Shown here: positions 26,801 to 36,820 of the stretch, piece after piece
Layout of the letters: each line of letters starts with the position of its first letter
Numbering within the stretch: position 1 is the stretch's first letter
Assembly: GCA_030762895.1 (NCBI GenBank)
Contig: CM061070.1
Coordinates: 103,912,554 to 103,976,553 of the forward strand
Length of the DNA: 64,000 nt
Origin: Sophora flavescens
Lineage: Eukaryota > Streptophyta > Magnoliopsida > Fabales > Fabaceae
Direction: 5' to 3'
The notes under the pieces: model-generated
Told to the model about the DNA's origin: nothing
Seen by the model: only the letters and a program-made list of their open reading frames with translations
Database searches by the model: none
Translations under genes and position numbers: made by a program

Positions 26801-27271
26801 ATGCTTAGTGACTCATCCTCCATGAGTCATCATGTATGACTCATTGTCCCGATCTCTTGACGGGTTTCTGCACTTCCCTTCTCGACTCCGTCGGTTTCCC
26901 GATTAGGGTTTTACGCCCGTAAAAAGCGTAATATTTTATTTTCGGTTGAAAATTTTCAAAACAACCAAACTCGTTAGAAATATGATTTAAATATAAATCA
27001 TTTCGTTCACGAGTCAAAATTAGGTTTTCTGCTCAGTAAAATTATACTGTCAGTGAAAACGCAGACCGGGTTCCGTCTGAATTTTCAACCCAAATTTTTA
27101 TCGTAAGCTTCTACCCTAAAATAGAATATGGATATGATTTTTATTTCATAAAAATCAATCTCCATGAACTCGTATGAAAATATAAATAAATACATTTATA
27201 CCGGTTAATACAGCGAAAATATTTTTACTGAAAAAAAATAAAAATCGGAAAATAAAAAGTAGGGTGTTACA
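23810..27271 (-). mobile_element. Tekay-type solo LTR nested in the Athila-like 5' LTR (3,462 bp)
   Basis: Minus-strand termini are TGTAACACCC (27271 downward) and GGGGTGTCTCA (ending 23810). Identical AATCC flanks lie at 23805-23809 and 27272-27276, and joining them restores the uninterrupted LTR seen at 14873 onward. It carries a private tandem repeat at 26375-26431 and an 86-codon open frame at 24377-24117 (minus) with an acidic end. Confidence 0.95.
26375..26431. repeat. 21-bp tandem repeat, 2.7 copies
   Basis: The unit CTTAACTAAGGTTATAATTA plus A is repeated perfectly at 26375 and 26396, with a 15-bp partial at 26417. The corresponding stretch of the solo LTR at 28400-28440 has no such array, so it arose in this copy. 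Confidence 0.85.
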
Positions 27272-27801
27272 AATCCACTAGACTACTCAAGCCCCGATTC
27301 CTCGGATGACAAGAGCCTAAATCCACTAATAGACCCTAATTCCTTAGGTGGCCTAGATTAATGAATTTGCATGATGATTAGGGATTACACGATTGCTAAT
27401 AAACCTAAATCCATTCGTAGATACAAGGTTTACTAGGTGGTTGATTTCAGTTCCGGTTCTAATACGAATTTTCCAATTGCATATCAAAACACTAATCAAG
27501 TCATGGGGGTGCTAGCCACAACAAGCATTAAGCATATAAATCAATCACTCAATAAAGAAGTAAAAACTGTAATACAAGATCAAGTCAGATACATGAGAAT
27601 TCAGAAATAGCTACACCTAACCCCAACAATGGGGGTTTAGCTACTAATGATCATAGCCAAAATCAAAGAAATAAAGATGAAAAAGAGAAGAGACTCCATA
27701 AAATCCTTGTGCAACTGCCCCTAGTTCAGAGAGTGTTTGAGGGTTTCCAAAAAACTGGTTCCTTCTGTTCTGCCTGTGCCTTTTTATAAATCAGGATTCG
27801 C

Positions 27802-28100
27802 GTCACGGCCGTGATGGCCATCACGGCCAGGCCGTGATGCTTTCTACCTTGGGCGCGCTTTCAAAATATGTTTGTCACTGCCGTGACACTCGTCACGGCT
27901 AGGCCGTGACCTCTTCTGTCTCCACCAATTGGTCTGTCACGGTCGTGATGGGCATCACGACTAGGCCGTGACAGATTCTGCCTAGGAGGGTTCTGACTCA
28001 ATTATCCTGTCATGGTCGTGATAGGGATCACAGCTAGGCCGTGACAGCTTCTGACTTTTGCCTTCTTTCTTCTCAATTATTGCTCGATCACGGCCGTGAT
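27802..28100. repeat. CACGGCCGTGA palindrome array in the 5' LTR
   Basis: Five units in the same places as in the left LTR (from 27802, 27874, 27935, 28010 and 28086). The fifth has lost its hairpin half. Point differences from the left array are mostly C/T and G/A. Confidence 0.85.
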
Positions 28101-30110
28101 GGACTCTGATTGGGTCATTTTCTTCACTTTTCAAGCTCTGTCTTCATCCAAGCTCCATCATGGCTAATCTTGAGCATTTTTCCTTAAATTCCTGCAAAAC
28201 AACACCAAGAAACCGCCTCACCCGATCCAAGGTAAAAACTAATAAAAATAAAACTAATCATGCCTAAACTATATGAAAATGCATGTAAAAATGTACAAGA
28301 AATATGATGCAACATCACACTATCAAGTCACCATGGTGAGTCATGGTGGTGACTCATCTTTACCATAAATGCTCATAAGTGCAAACCCTAGAATATCTAG
28401 GTATTTATGTAGTAACCTAACCTATCCTAGTTAATTGGCAACCATGGTCAAGATCAAGACATCATCAAATTGGTTTCTTCTTTCTCATTGTGGTGCACAA
28501 CGCAGCCACACCCTTCAAACACATTCACCACAATTTTTCCTAGCGATGGTGATTACTAATACTAGATAGCTTATAATATTATATTTCTAACTTAACTTGA
28601 CCTAGCTTAGTTAAAATCAACTATGGTTATTAAGGACACGTCTCCTATCCCTCAACCACTCAAATTACTTGACTGAAAACCTCCCACACCTAGCCAATTT
28701 CGTGGCTTCCCTATTCTCTTGATCACTTGATGAAATTCATTCATTCATTTCATCAAAATTCTCTAAGTCATTTCTCTCAAAAACCTAAGACTCCATGATG
28801 GCAAAGCTTGCATCTTGGATTGTTGTTTTCTTCATTTAAAAGTGAGGATAATCTTCTTCATCAAATTATCTCTCTTTATCAATCACTACTTCAAGTAAGA
28901 GGAGAAGAATTGAGAGATAATCCTCAATAATTACAAGAAGCCTTTGTTGGAAGCTTTGAACCCTAGTTGGAGCAGTCGCAGTGAGAGAGTCGCCATACAC
29001 TCTTCAACCGTTGGATCGTTCTCAAATTTTAGAAGAAGGTTCAAGACTTGTGTTTCTTCATATCCAATGGTCAGAATTTTGAAATAATCTTCATAGTGAG
29101 GGATATTCATCTAGAACAGTTGGCCTAGGAGGTGAGGAACTCAACTCGGATACCATCTAACCTGTCACCATAGAATTGCGATCTGAGATTTGTTAACCGT
29201 TGGATCGGGATTAAACTTTGTGAGAAGGTTTAGGAACGATATTTATTCACTGTTACCGTTCATTTTTTTAATTAAAGGTCTGTTGCCAGAGATATGAAGC
29301 TCTAACAGTAGCTCTGTTTTGGTAGCTTTTTCCTTGTATTCTTGAGCTCATTTTTGAATCCGATTTCCCCTAAGTCCAACCGCGGTTCTCGTAAGTTTTT
29401 ACATCGATTTTGTCTCTTGATTCAGGTAGATTTATTGGTTAGAACCTTATTGTTGTTTCGGTTGGTATTTCTTTGTTTCCGGTGAATTGTGGTGCCCGTC
29501 GTGTAATCAGGACGGAAAACGAAATGGTGGATGAGCGGGTATGGATGGTGGAAGAATTGTGGAAATGTTTCGAAAGTGTGCCGAGGTTCGTGACAGTAGC
29601 ATGGACGCATTCGAAGCTGGTACGGGAAAGCACGCACGTCAATCAGGTGGGAAAAAGAAATATCATGTTGTTGGAACGAATAAGTAGCGTATAATTTATA
29701 ATAATGGTGTAGGGCGACCTAATTCAGGATTGTAGGTTTATCACCGTTAGGATAATTTTATAATATTCGAGGATGTCTGATTTTATTACTGTTGAACTGC
29801 TTGTGATGTGCTGGTTGTGGTAAACTTCTTTATGTGATGTTTTGTGTTACCTGAATATTTTATTATTGTTTTTAATGTGTATGATCTGTTTGGGTTGATG
29901 ACGTATAACATTTGTTATTTTATAATTAGTTAGCATCTAGGAGATGATATATGTTGTTCGGGAGATATGTGTGTGGGTGAGAGAATGAATGTGATTAGAG
30001 GTGCCTTGCCTAATTAAGTTATTTTATAGATGAGATTATGAGATATTATTTGAGGATTTATACGAGTTTCTGGTGAGAGGTTGAGGCACTAGGTTATGAC
30101 CTCATAAGAG

Positions 30111-30246
30111 TCATGCTACTTGAATCATTACATTGTGTAGCGTCATGCTACTTGAACCATTCCATTGTGTAGCTCATGCTACTTGCATCATTACATTGTG
30201 TAGCATCATGCTACTCACATCATTACATTATGTAACGTCATGCTAC
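30111..30246. repeat. About 32-bp tandem repeat, four-plus copies, in solo LTR
   Basis: Each unit starts TCATGCTACTTG and continues with ATCATTACATTGTGTAGC-like sequence. Units vary by a few bases. An AT dinucleotide run (about 30268-30290) follows. Confidence 0.8.
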
Positions 30247-32229
30247 TGTGTGGTTTAAGACCACTTATATATATATATATATATATATTATAGAGGGATG
30301 CACTCGCTTGGACGAAGGACTAACATTCCTATTAGGATGGAGATGGTGTGACAAGATTTAGTGGTCATGTCTACATAAAAGTTTAGTTGCATGAGAGTAA
30401 AGGTAGAGGTTGATATCGTAATTTGATGATGATTGATAGTTATGTGTGATGCTTGTCTTTGACTGTTATTATATTATATGCTATGTACTCTTTTCCGCTT
30501 ATGATGATAGAACTGTTTCTTATCTCCCTATTTCTGCATGTTGTGTATGTTTACTTTATTCCATGAGAAGACTCTATGGAAAAACCAGTTACTGAGGAGT
30601 TGGATGGAACTCCGTATGAACCTGATGCGGGAGGACGAGCCGTGGATTCTAGCAATATAGTTTAGGGAGTGTATGGCCAGTGAGTCTTACAAGACGTTTT
30701 ATTTTCCACTAATTATAAACAGTTGGTATGACTAAATACCTGTGAGGGATCCTACTAATAGGATACCCTAAACAGTGTTTTGTATTGTAATGGATAAACA
30801 TGGACGTGTTTATGTAATATAACTATGGTGTGTTTAACTTTCAGAATTGTATGCGTTGTATTTAAGATTTTAATATCTTCGTATTTTTTAATTAAATAAT
30901 TAATGGCACAATGGGGCACAACGGGGCACAGACTCCTCTCAAGTCTTCTCCATCGGTTCTTTGCTCCCTCGGGTAGTTTGCTTGAATTTGTGAATTTTAG
31001 ATGTTGGTATTTAGATGAACTATTTATGTAATGTTGTCAAAGTCATTTGTGCTATATGTCTACCACTTTTTTGGTGTGTTTATTCGGTCAAGCTGGCTTT
31101 GGGTATCATATTGATGTAATGATGCGTTAATTGGATTCATAAAAAGGAAAAAAAAAGGTGAATTGAATCCTTAATCCATGTGTGTATGTCTCCTTGTTAC
31201 TTTGTAGTTTGTTGTGATTTATTTGCAGCTAGTTAAGTGATTAGTGCTTTGAAAAATTAAAATTGTGCTAGTGCTGCAGTTTTATTTGGTATTTCCAATG
31301 AATTGTAAGGTGTTTACTAATTGTCAGTTTTGTGTTCCAGTTTTTTATTAGGAAAGTTTCATTTTATCTTATGTGGATAGATCATATTAGATAATAAGTT
31401 GTGGCATATGGGATTCTAAGTTGTGACTTGGTATAAAATTGCCATTAGGCTTCATTTGAAATTAGGGGATCTGAAGGCATATAGGGTCCAAAAGCCATCA
31501 GAAACACGGTTAAGTTTGGGATTGTGTGTGTGTGTGTGTGTGTGTGAGGATTTTATTGTGCTTGCTTCTGGAATGTTGAACTGCATTGGGATTTTAGTTG
31601 TTACCTTACCTCAACATGAACTGTTGGTGGGAAACAATTTTAATCAAGATATTTACCATAAACTTGTGACTTGAATTTAATCACTTATTTTTGAACAGGC
31701 TGTTGAATTTAATCACTTGCAGCACCCCTCGATCTTTGTCACTATTTTCAGTCTTTGCTGGGAGTTGAGGTAAGTTAATTACATCTTTATTCTGCCTTGA
31801 TTTGTGTGCCTTTATTATGCCTTCAACTTTCCTGGTTAGGTGTCATTAAGATAAAGGCTCGTAGTACAATTACTGATAACATAATCAACCAGCCTAAAAA
31901 AGATGTTTCGTACCAAGATGGTGAGTTTTCAGGGCCGCATGTATCGTTGGATATCACGTCGGACATCATTGTTAATTCTCTAGCAGACATTTCTGGTGAT
32001 GGGGAAGAAGTTGAAAGAGAGTTAATGGATCAATCTCAGTTGGACGATTCTAGCGAAGACACATTCCAATCAAGTGAGACTGATGAGAGTGAGGGTGAAT
32101 TTAGTGATGGAGATTCTACTTAGGTAATTTATATATGTATTATTCACTGTGTAATGTTTATTCATGTCTAAACTTGTTGATTAATTAGTTATTATTTATA
32201 TTGTGATGTAATAGTTTTATCATTTTTTA

Positions 32230-33776
32230 CACATATGGCAGATTCCATTAGAGGTAGGGGCAGCGTGGTGATCGTCGGGGAGGTCATGGCAGAGGTCTTG
32301 CTGCGAGAGATCCTCCCCCGACCGACACACCGACTTCTAACATTTATTAATACTTTAATTTTCCTGCAACTTTCTGCCCGCGAAGGGCCCTTCTGATTCA
32401 ATCTCGAAGATCATAAAGCAGAAGCTTAATGGTCCATGGCTACCAGGAAGGGGATCCCTAAGGGCCATAGGGATCAGCTGTTTAAAATTTAAGGTAACAA
32501 TTTATTATATTATTTAAAATAAATTTACATTACCTATTAATTTAAATTTAGTTAAATATATATAAGAATTGCCTAACAAGTGTATGTTGCAGAAAGAGTA
32601 TAGGTGGAACCAAGCATTGAAGAAGATCATCACGGCCATATTTGAGCATAAAGGCTCATTGGCCATGAAGAATGCCATGAACAAGCTGAGGAAGGGTGAG
32701 GATAAGGGGAAATGGTTGGATCCGGAGATCAAGAAGGGGCTGGAACAATACTGGGCTACTGAGAAGTTGCAAGAAAAGCAGGCCACAGCTCGGCATAATC
32801 GAGCTTCTAATGGTGGTGCATGTGCCTACACCGGCGGCTCTAAATCAGCCATCGCTCACTTCGATGAGCTGGTACTACTTTAAAATTGATTATTTTAGCG
32901 TACTATTTAATTAGTTTTCATTTTTTAATATCCTTATGAATTTAAATATTTTTTTATATATGCAGAAAGCACAGAAACAGCGACTCCCCACTGCTATGGA
33001 GTTGGTGGAAAGGACGAACAAGTTGAATTCGGGGGAATGGGTCAACGACAAGGCCTGTAACTATGTTGTAAGTAAAAAACATTTTAGTATATACTAGTAA
33101 TTTATTATTTTTAATTTGTTAATATTGTTTATAACTATAACTAAATCTCTTCAACTATACTTTGCAGGTCAACTTTAACGAGAAGAAGGACGATGTCATA
33201 TCACGTGCCTCACAGTCACAAGATAAGGCCTTGACTGGTGAGGGGCCCGCTCTTCTATCTCCGTCGATGACAATGCCATATATTTGGAGGTCGTCGGGGG
33301 CATGAACAAGAAGGGGCACTTGTATAACCTCGGACACTTGGGCAGCGAGTTTATCGCTTCGTTGTCCGGTACACCTGCTACTTCGAATGCGGATACCGTC
33401 CATCCAAAGCAGTTCAACCAGATGCAGGACACCATCACGCAGCTGAATGTGGAGCTTCGGGAGAAGAGGGAGATTAAGCGGCTGATGGAGGAGTAGATTG
33501 CACACTTGACTCAGGTATACCAGCAACCAGCAGCTGGTGCAGACGACCATCGAGCAGGGCCAGACACTGCAGTTGGTGTTGGAGCAGATGAGGATCCAGC
33601 CTCCAATTTCTCAAGGTGATGCTCTGACAGTTGTGCCACCTACTACTGCTCCTCCAGTTCTGACGCATCTTGCTACTGATGATGCTGCTCCAGAGGACGA
33701 GGAGATGGCAAACGTTGGTGGCACGGACGGTGAGGACGGCCGGTCGCCTCCGCGTCCACCTCCGCCTCATGACTGA
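32230..33776 (+). pseudogene. CACTA Transposase_24 (En/Spm-type) gene, broken
   Basis: Exon-like blocks with GT-AG borders lie at 32593-32871, 32966-33067 and from 33168. The first holds EYRWNQALKKII..GKWLDPEIKKGLEQYW and NGGACAYTGGSKSA, a motif set typical of the plant En/Spm Transposase_24 family. The next gives LVERTNKLNSGEWVNDKA. The last gives VGGMNKKGHLYNLGHLG and a coiled, Gln/Pro-rich C-terminus. A frameshift near 33270 separates VNFNEKKDDV from the downstream part, and a TAG at 33494 cuts the tail. A possible GRG-rich 5' exon is near 32240-32400. These proteins are thought to bind the subterminal repeats of the element; the role of this degraded copy is presumably lost. Confidence 0.75.
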
Positions 33777-33969
33777 TGACTTTCATTTGTATTTTTTCAT
33801 TTTATGGAGTTTACAAATTTTTATTGTATGACATTTTTGTTTATTTATATGATACTATCATTATTTTTATATTGGTGAGTTGCCTTAGTAAATTGAAGAA
33901 TATTAAAGTAAAAACAAAAGTAATTATTAATTTTTAAAATAAATTTTAAAAAATAAAAAAATAGTATTA

Positions 33970-34325
33970 GCGACCAAAATAGAAACCCCTAAATTGGTCG
34001 CTCGACTTAAATTACAAAAAAAAAAAAAAAAAAATTAAATTATTTCATGTTTAGCAATCGAATTATTGGTCGCTAAGTTATTATAGCCAACATTGGCGAC
34101 CGAATTAGCGACCGCATATCAGTAACCAAATTCAGTTGCCCTGATCATGCGACAAACTCAGCTGCGACCGAATTATATAATTTAGCGACCAGATTATTAG
34201 TCGTCATGTTGCGACCGAATTGAAAACTCGGTCGCTAAAATCTTAGCGACCAGGGTTTCTGCCACCCCCTTGATTCGGTCCCTAATTCGGTCGCTAAACA
34301 AGATAGCGACCGAATTAGTATGTAA
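33970..34325 (+). repeat. CACTA subterminal repeats, right
   Basis: At least ten GCGACCGAAT / ATTCGGTCGC motifs in both orientations, including adjacent inverted pairs near 34217-34240 and 34275-34315. They match the left cluster at 13250-13670. Confidence 0.85.
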
Positions 34326-35134
34326 CAAGTTTATTTTAAAGTGTGTTGAGTGCTGAAGGATAGTTCCCTACAATTTTTCACCGGAGAATGCTAATCAGCG
34401 CGCAAGCACCGGATAAGAAATCAAGAAAGATTTTATTGAGAAATATGTATATTCAATATTTTAAGAGGTGTTATTATATTTATATTTTTAATGAAAATTA
34501 ATGTTTATTGAATTTCTTAATCAATATCCTAAAGTCATTAGTAAGCAAAACCCTTTTAATACAACATATCAAATGATGTATGTCCTGGTTATTTCAAATT
34601 GAGACTTGTAAAATGTGCTAATTTTTTTTAATCCAAAAAAGGCATGCAAAGGCATCACAATGACAACTGACATCCCAACTATGTTGGCACCCCAAAAGCC
34701 ACACCAATCATCTGTAGTACACCCATAATATTATTAAAAAACTAAAATAAAGAATACAAGAAAGCAATGGGGAACATAGACCAAAACCCATGCCAAAAAT
34801 TATTTGAACATATAATTAGGAAGACCAATCCTATCACGATAGAAGTCTTCACTAATTATACTAGGAAAAGAATCCCACCACCAATGAAAACCTTGCAAGG
34901 TGCAACTATGTGAAGCAATTTTATCGGCACAGTTATTGCCTTCACGAAAAATATGATAAAAAATAAGAGACGTCCTAGAGGCTAAATTAATACTCCCTAT
35001 GGACTTAATCATAAGTAAAGAACTAATTTCACACTTATTAAGGAAGTTAGTTAATTTAGTTTAATTGTCTTGATTTATGTAAAAAAAAAGAGTAACAATT
35101 ATTAGCCGTCATCCACAAAGCTTCTGCATGATCC

Positions 35135-36820
35135 ATGGCTGCCGCGCCTCAAGCCATCTGCCCATGGAGTTTTCTAGCCTTGGAGGCGTCCCAATCTCCT
35201 TCGCACACAGCCCCCTCTCAAAGGAAAACTTTTGCCCAGGCTCTTAATAACGCTTGTGATTTCCCCTATAGCTAACTCCCTCGCCCCCGACTAAAGGGTG
35301 AAACTGTTTCAATTAAAATCCCGGAGGAGGAATATAAAGCCGGTTTAGAAAGTTGTAAAAACCATCTACATGGCCGTCTAATCCTCTCCAAAGGTGAGCA
35401 GCCAATCAAGGTGAATGAATTGAGAGCCAAGTTATCGACCCTGTGGAAACCTTTGAATCAATGGGCAATGATCTCCCTAGGAAAAGGTTTTTATGAATTC
35501 TCTTTCGCTTATGTAGAGGACCTCCGAAGTGTCTGGGAAATTGGTCAATGGAATCACAGTCCGGGGATTCTACGTTTGTCCTCTTGGACACCAGATTTCA
35601 ACCCGTACAATCAAAAGCAATCCTCTGCACAGTGTTGGGTCCGCATCTTTGGTCTGCCTCAAGAATACTGGAGACCGAAGATTATTTTTGCAATTGTGGG
35701 GGGTTTGGAAATTCCTATCAGTTTCGACGACGCCACAAGCAAGAAGACTTTCGGTCACTTTGCAAGGGTACTAGTTGATATTGATCTAAAGGCGAAACTG
35801 CACAGTCATGTAATTGTGGAGAGGAAGGATCATGATTTTGTTGTCAATATAGAATACGAAAGGCTCCCTGCTTTCTGTACTTTTCGCGTAACATTGGTCA
35901 TTCTCTCTCTAATTGCAAACGGATGAATGGCAAGAACGCGGGAATGAATTCGATCGCCCACGGTGAGAAATTCACGCAAGACTTATGTGCCTAAGAACAC
36001 TGATCAGAACACTGCTGTTATTAATTCTCAGCGTCAGCCCCTTGTCAATAATGGCGTTGCTGCAACATTGGATCCAGAAGGTGTTCCTAATCTGATTGCC
36101 TTGGCTAACAATGCTGATTATGTTTCTGCAGAATTTCTGGATCACCAACCTGCAACCCAAGGTAATGTCAATCCAGTTGCTACTGCTAATAATGTTGAAT
36201 CTGTTTCTGCAGAATACCCGGATCTCCATCCAGAATTTGATGGGGTCGTTGTGACTGCTGTGAACCCCCTCGGTAGTTTTGTTTCAACGCTTGACCTTAA
36301 TCTGATCCAACAGCCAGTGGTTGCTGTGGAATTTATCTCAGATCAGCAACTACTCCAGAATGGCGTTTTGGACTCTCCAATTGGTGCAGTAAATTCTGTT
36401 TCTGTCTCTGTGGTTGGTACTGTGGTGGAAGACTCTCTCCAATATTCGGACACCATAAATAATTATGTCATTAGGAATTCTGCTTCTGCTGCGTTACAAG
36501 ATTCTGTTTTGCAAACTACTATCGCAATTGACAACCAGATTTCAAATCCGAATATGGCTCGGGACTTGAGAATTGTTGGCAGATTATGGAGTGATCAATT
36601 GGAGGATGAGGAAGACGGGGTTAACCCTCCAAACTCTGCTCTGGTTCATGATGACTCCCTTGCGGTTAAATATATGACGGACAATCAGAATTCCTTTCCG
36701 GTTTTTACAGTGGTCCTAAGCAAATCTCAAAAGAAGAAACTTAAGAAAAAGGCTAACCAGAATTTGAAGAAGGATCATCTAAAAGCCCGTAATAGGGCTG
36801 GACCTCAAAACTTTGCCTAA
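35135..36820 (+). pseudogene. LINE ORF1: DUF4283 with zinc knuckle, broken
   Basis: ATG at 35135 opens a frame that runs to about 35890, interrupted by TAA at 35273-35275. The DUF4283-type region includes GFYEFSFAYVEDLRSVW and WVRIFGLPQEYW. A one-base insertion near 35888 shifts the frame within the zinc knuckle (NIGHSLSNCKR). The C-terminal half (35963-36820) is low-complexity and ends in a basic KKKLKKKANQNLKK patch. ORF1 proteins bind the LINE RNA. Its stop (TAA, 36818-36820) overlaps the ORF2 start (ATG at 36820). Confidence 0.85.

Larger units (their letters stand above)
14532..28325 (-). mobile_element. Athila/Cyclops-like Ty3-gypsy element (broken), TSD AGTCA
   Basis: The outer termini are TGTTGACG (14532) and CACTATCA (28325), with AGTCA at 14527-14531 and 28326-28330. 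Coding is on the minus strand, so the 5' LTR is on the right (23455-23809 plus 27277-28325) and the 3' LTR on the left (14532-15964). The tRNA-Asp-type primer-binding site, gag, protease, RT, RNase H and integrase follow in Ty3-gypsy order. The about 1.85 kb between integrase and the polypurine tract, where Athila elements may carry an env-like gene, has no open frame. Three in-frame stops and three frameshifts disable gag-pol. A solo LTR sits in its 5' LTR. Confidence 0.93.
23455..28325 (-). repeat. 5' LTR of the Athila-like element (split by a solo LTR)
   Basis: It matches the left LTR in two blocks, 23455-23809 and 27277-28325, with 27272-27276 being the duplicated AATCC. Net length is about 1,404 bp against 1,433 bp on the left. 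Part of the difference is the missing half of the fifth palindrome unit near 28100. Confidence 0.92.
13804..30931 (+). mobile_element. Tekay-type solo LTR inside the CACTA element (interrupted)
   Basis: It starts TGTAATACCCTGCC at 13804, continues to 14531, is interrupted by the Athila-like element, and resumes at 28326 to about 30931, ending GGGGCACA. Net length is about 3.3 kb. The start aligns with the TGTAACACCC LTRs. The end (AATGGGGCACAA) aligns with the reverse-complemented start of the LTR at 23810. No matching 5-bp duplication is visible (ACGCG at 13799-13803 against GACTC after 30931), so the exact right edge is uncertain. Sequence resembling a CACTA 5' leader lies just left of it and the transposase gene lies to the right, consistent with insertion into the CACTA element. 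Confidence 0.75.
13230..34330 (+). mobile_element. CACTA (En/Spm) DNA transposon, host of a retroelement nest
   Basis: The left end begins TACTACAAAAAAAGG, one base off the common CACTACAAAAAAA terminus. It is followed to about 13670 by many GCGACCGAAT-type motifs in both orientations. A second cluster of the same motif lies at 33970-34325, as expected for CACTA subterminal repeats that bind transposase. Between them, plus strand, is a Transposase_24 (En/Spm) gene (about 32230-33776). The matching right terminal repeat (TTTTTTGTAGTA) is absent after 34325, so the right end is lost or diverged and the given end is approximate. Removing the LTR insertion at 13804-30931 leaves about 4 kb, so this is a short or deleted CACTA lacking the large TnpD-type transposase. 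Confidence 0.75.
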
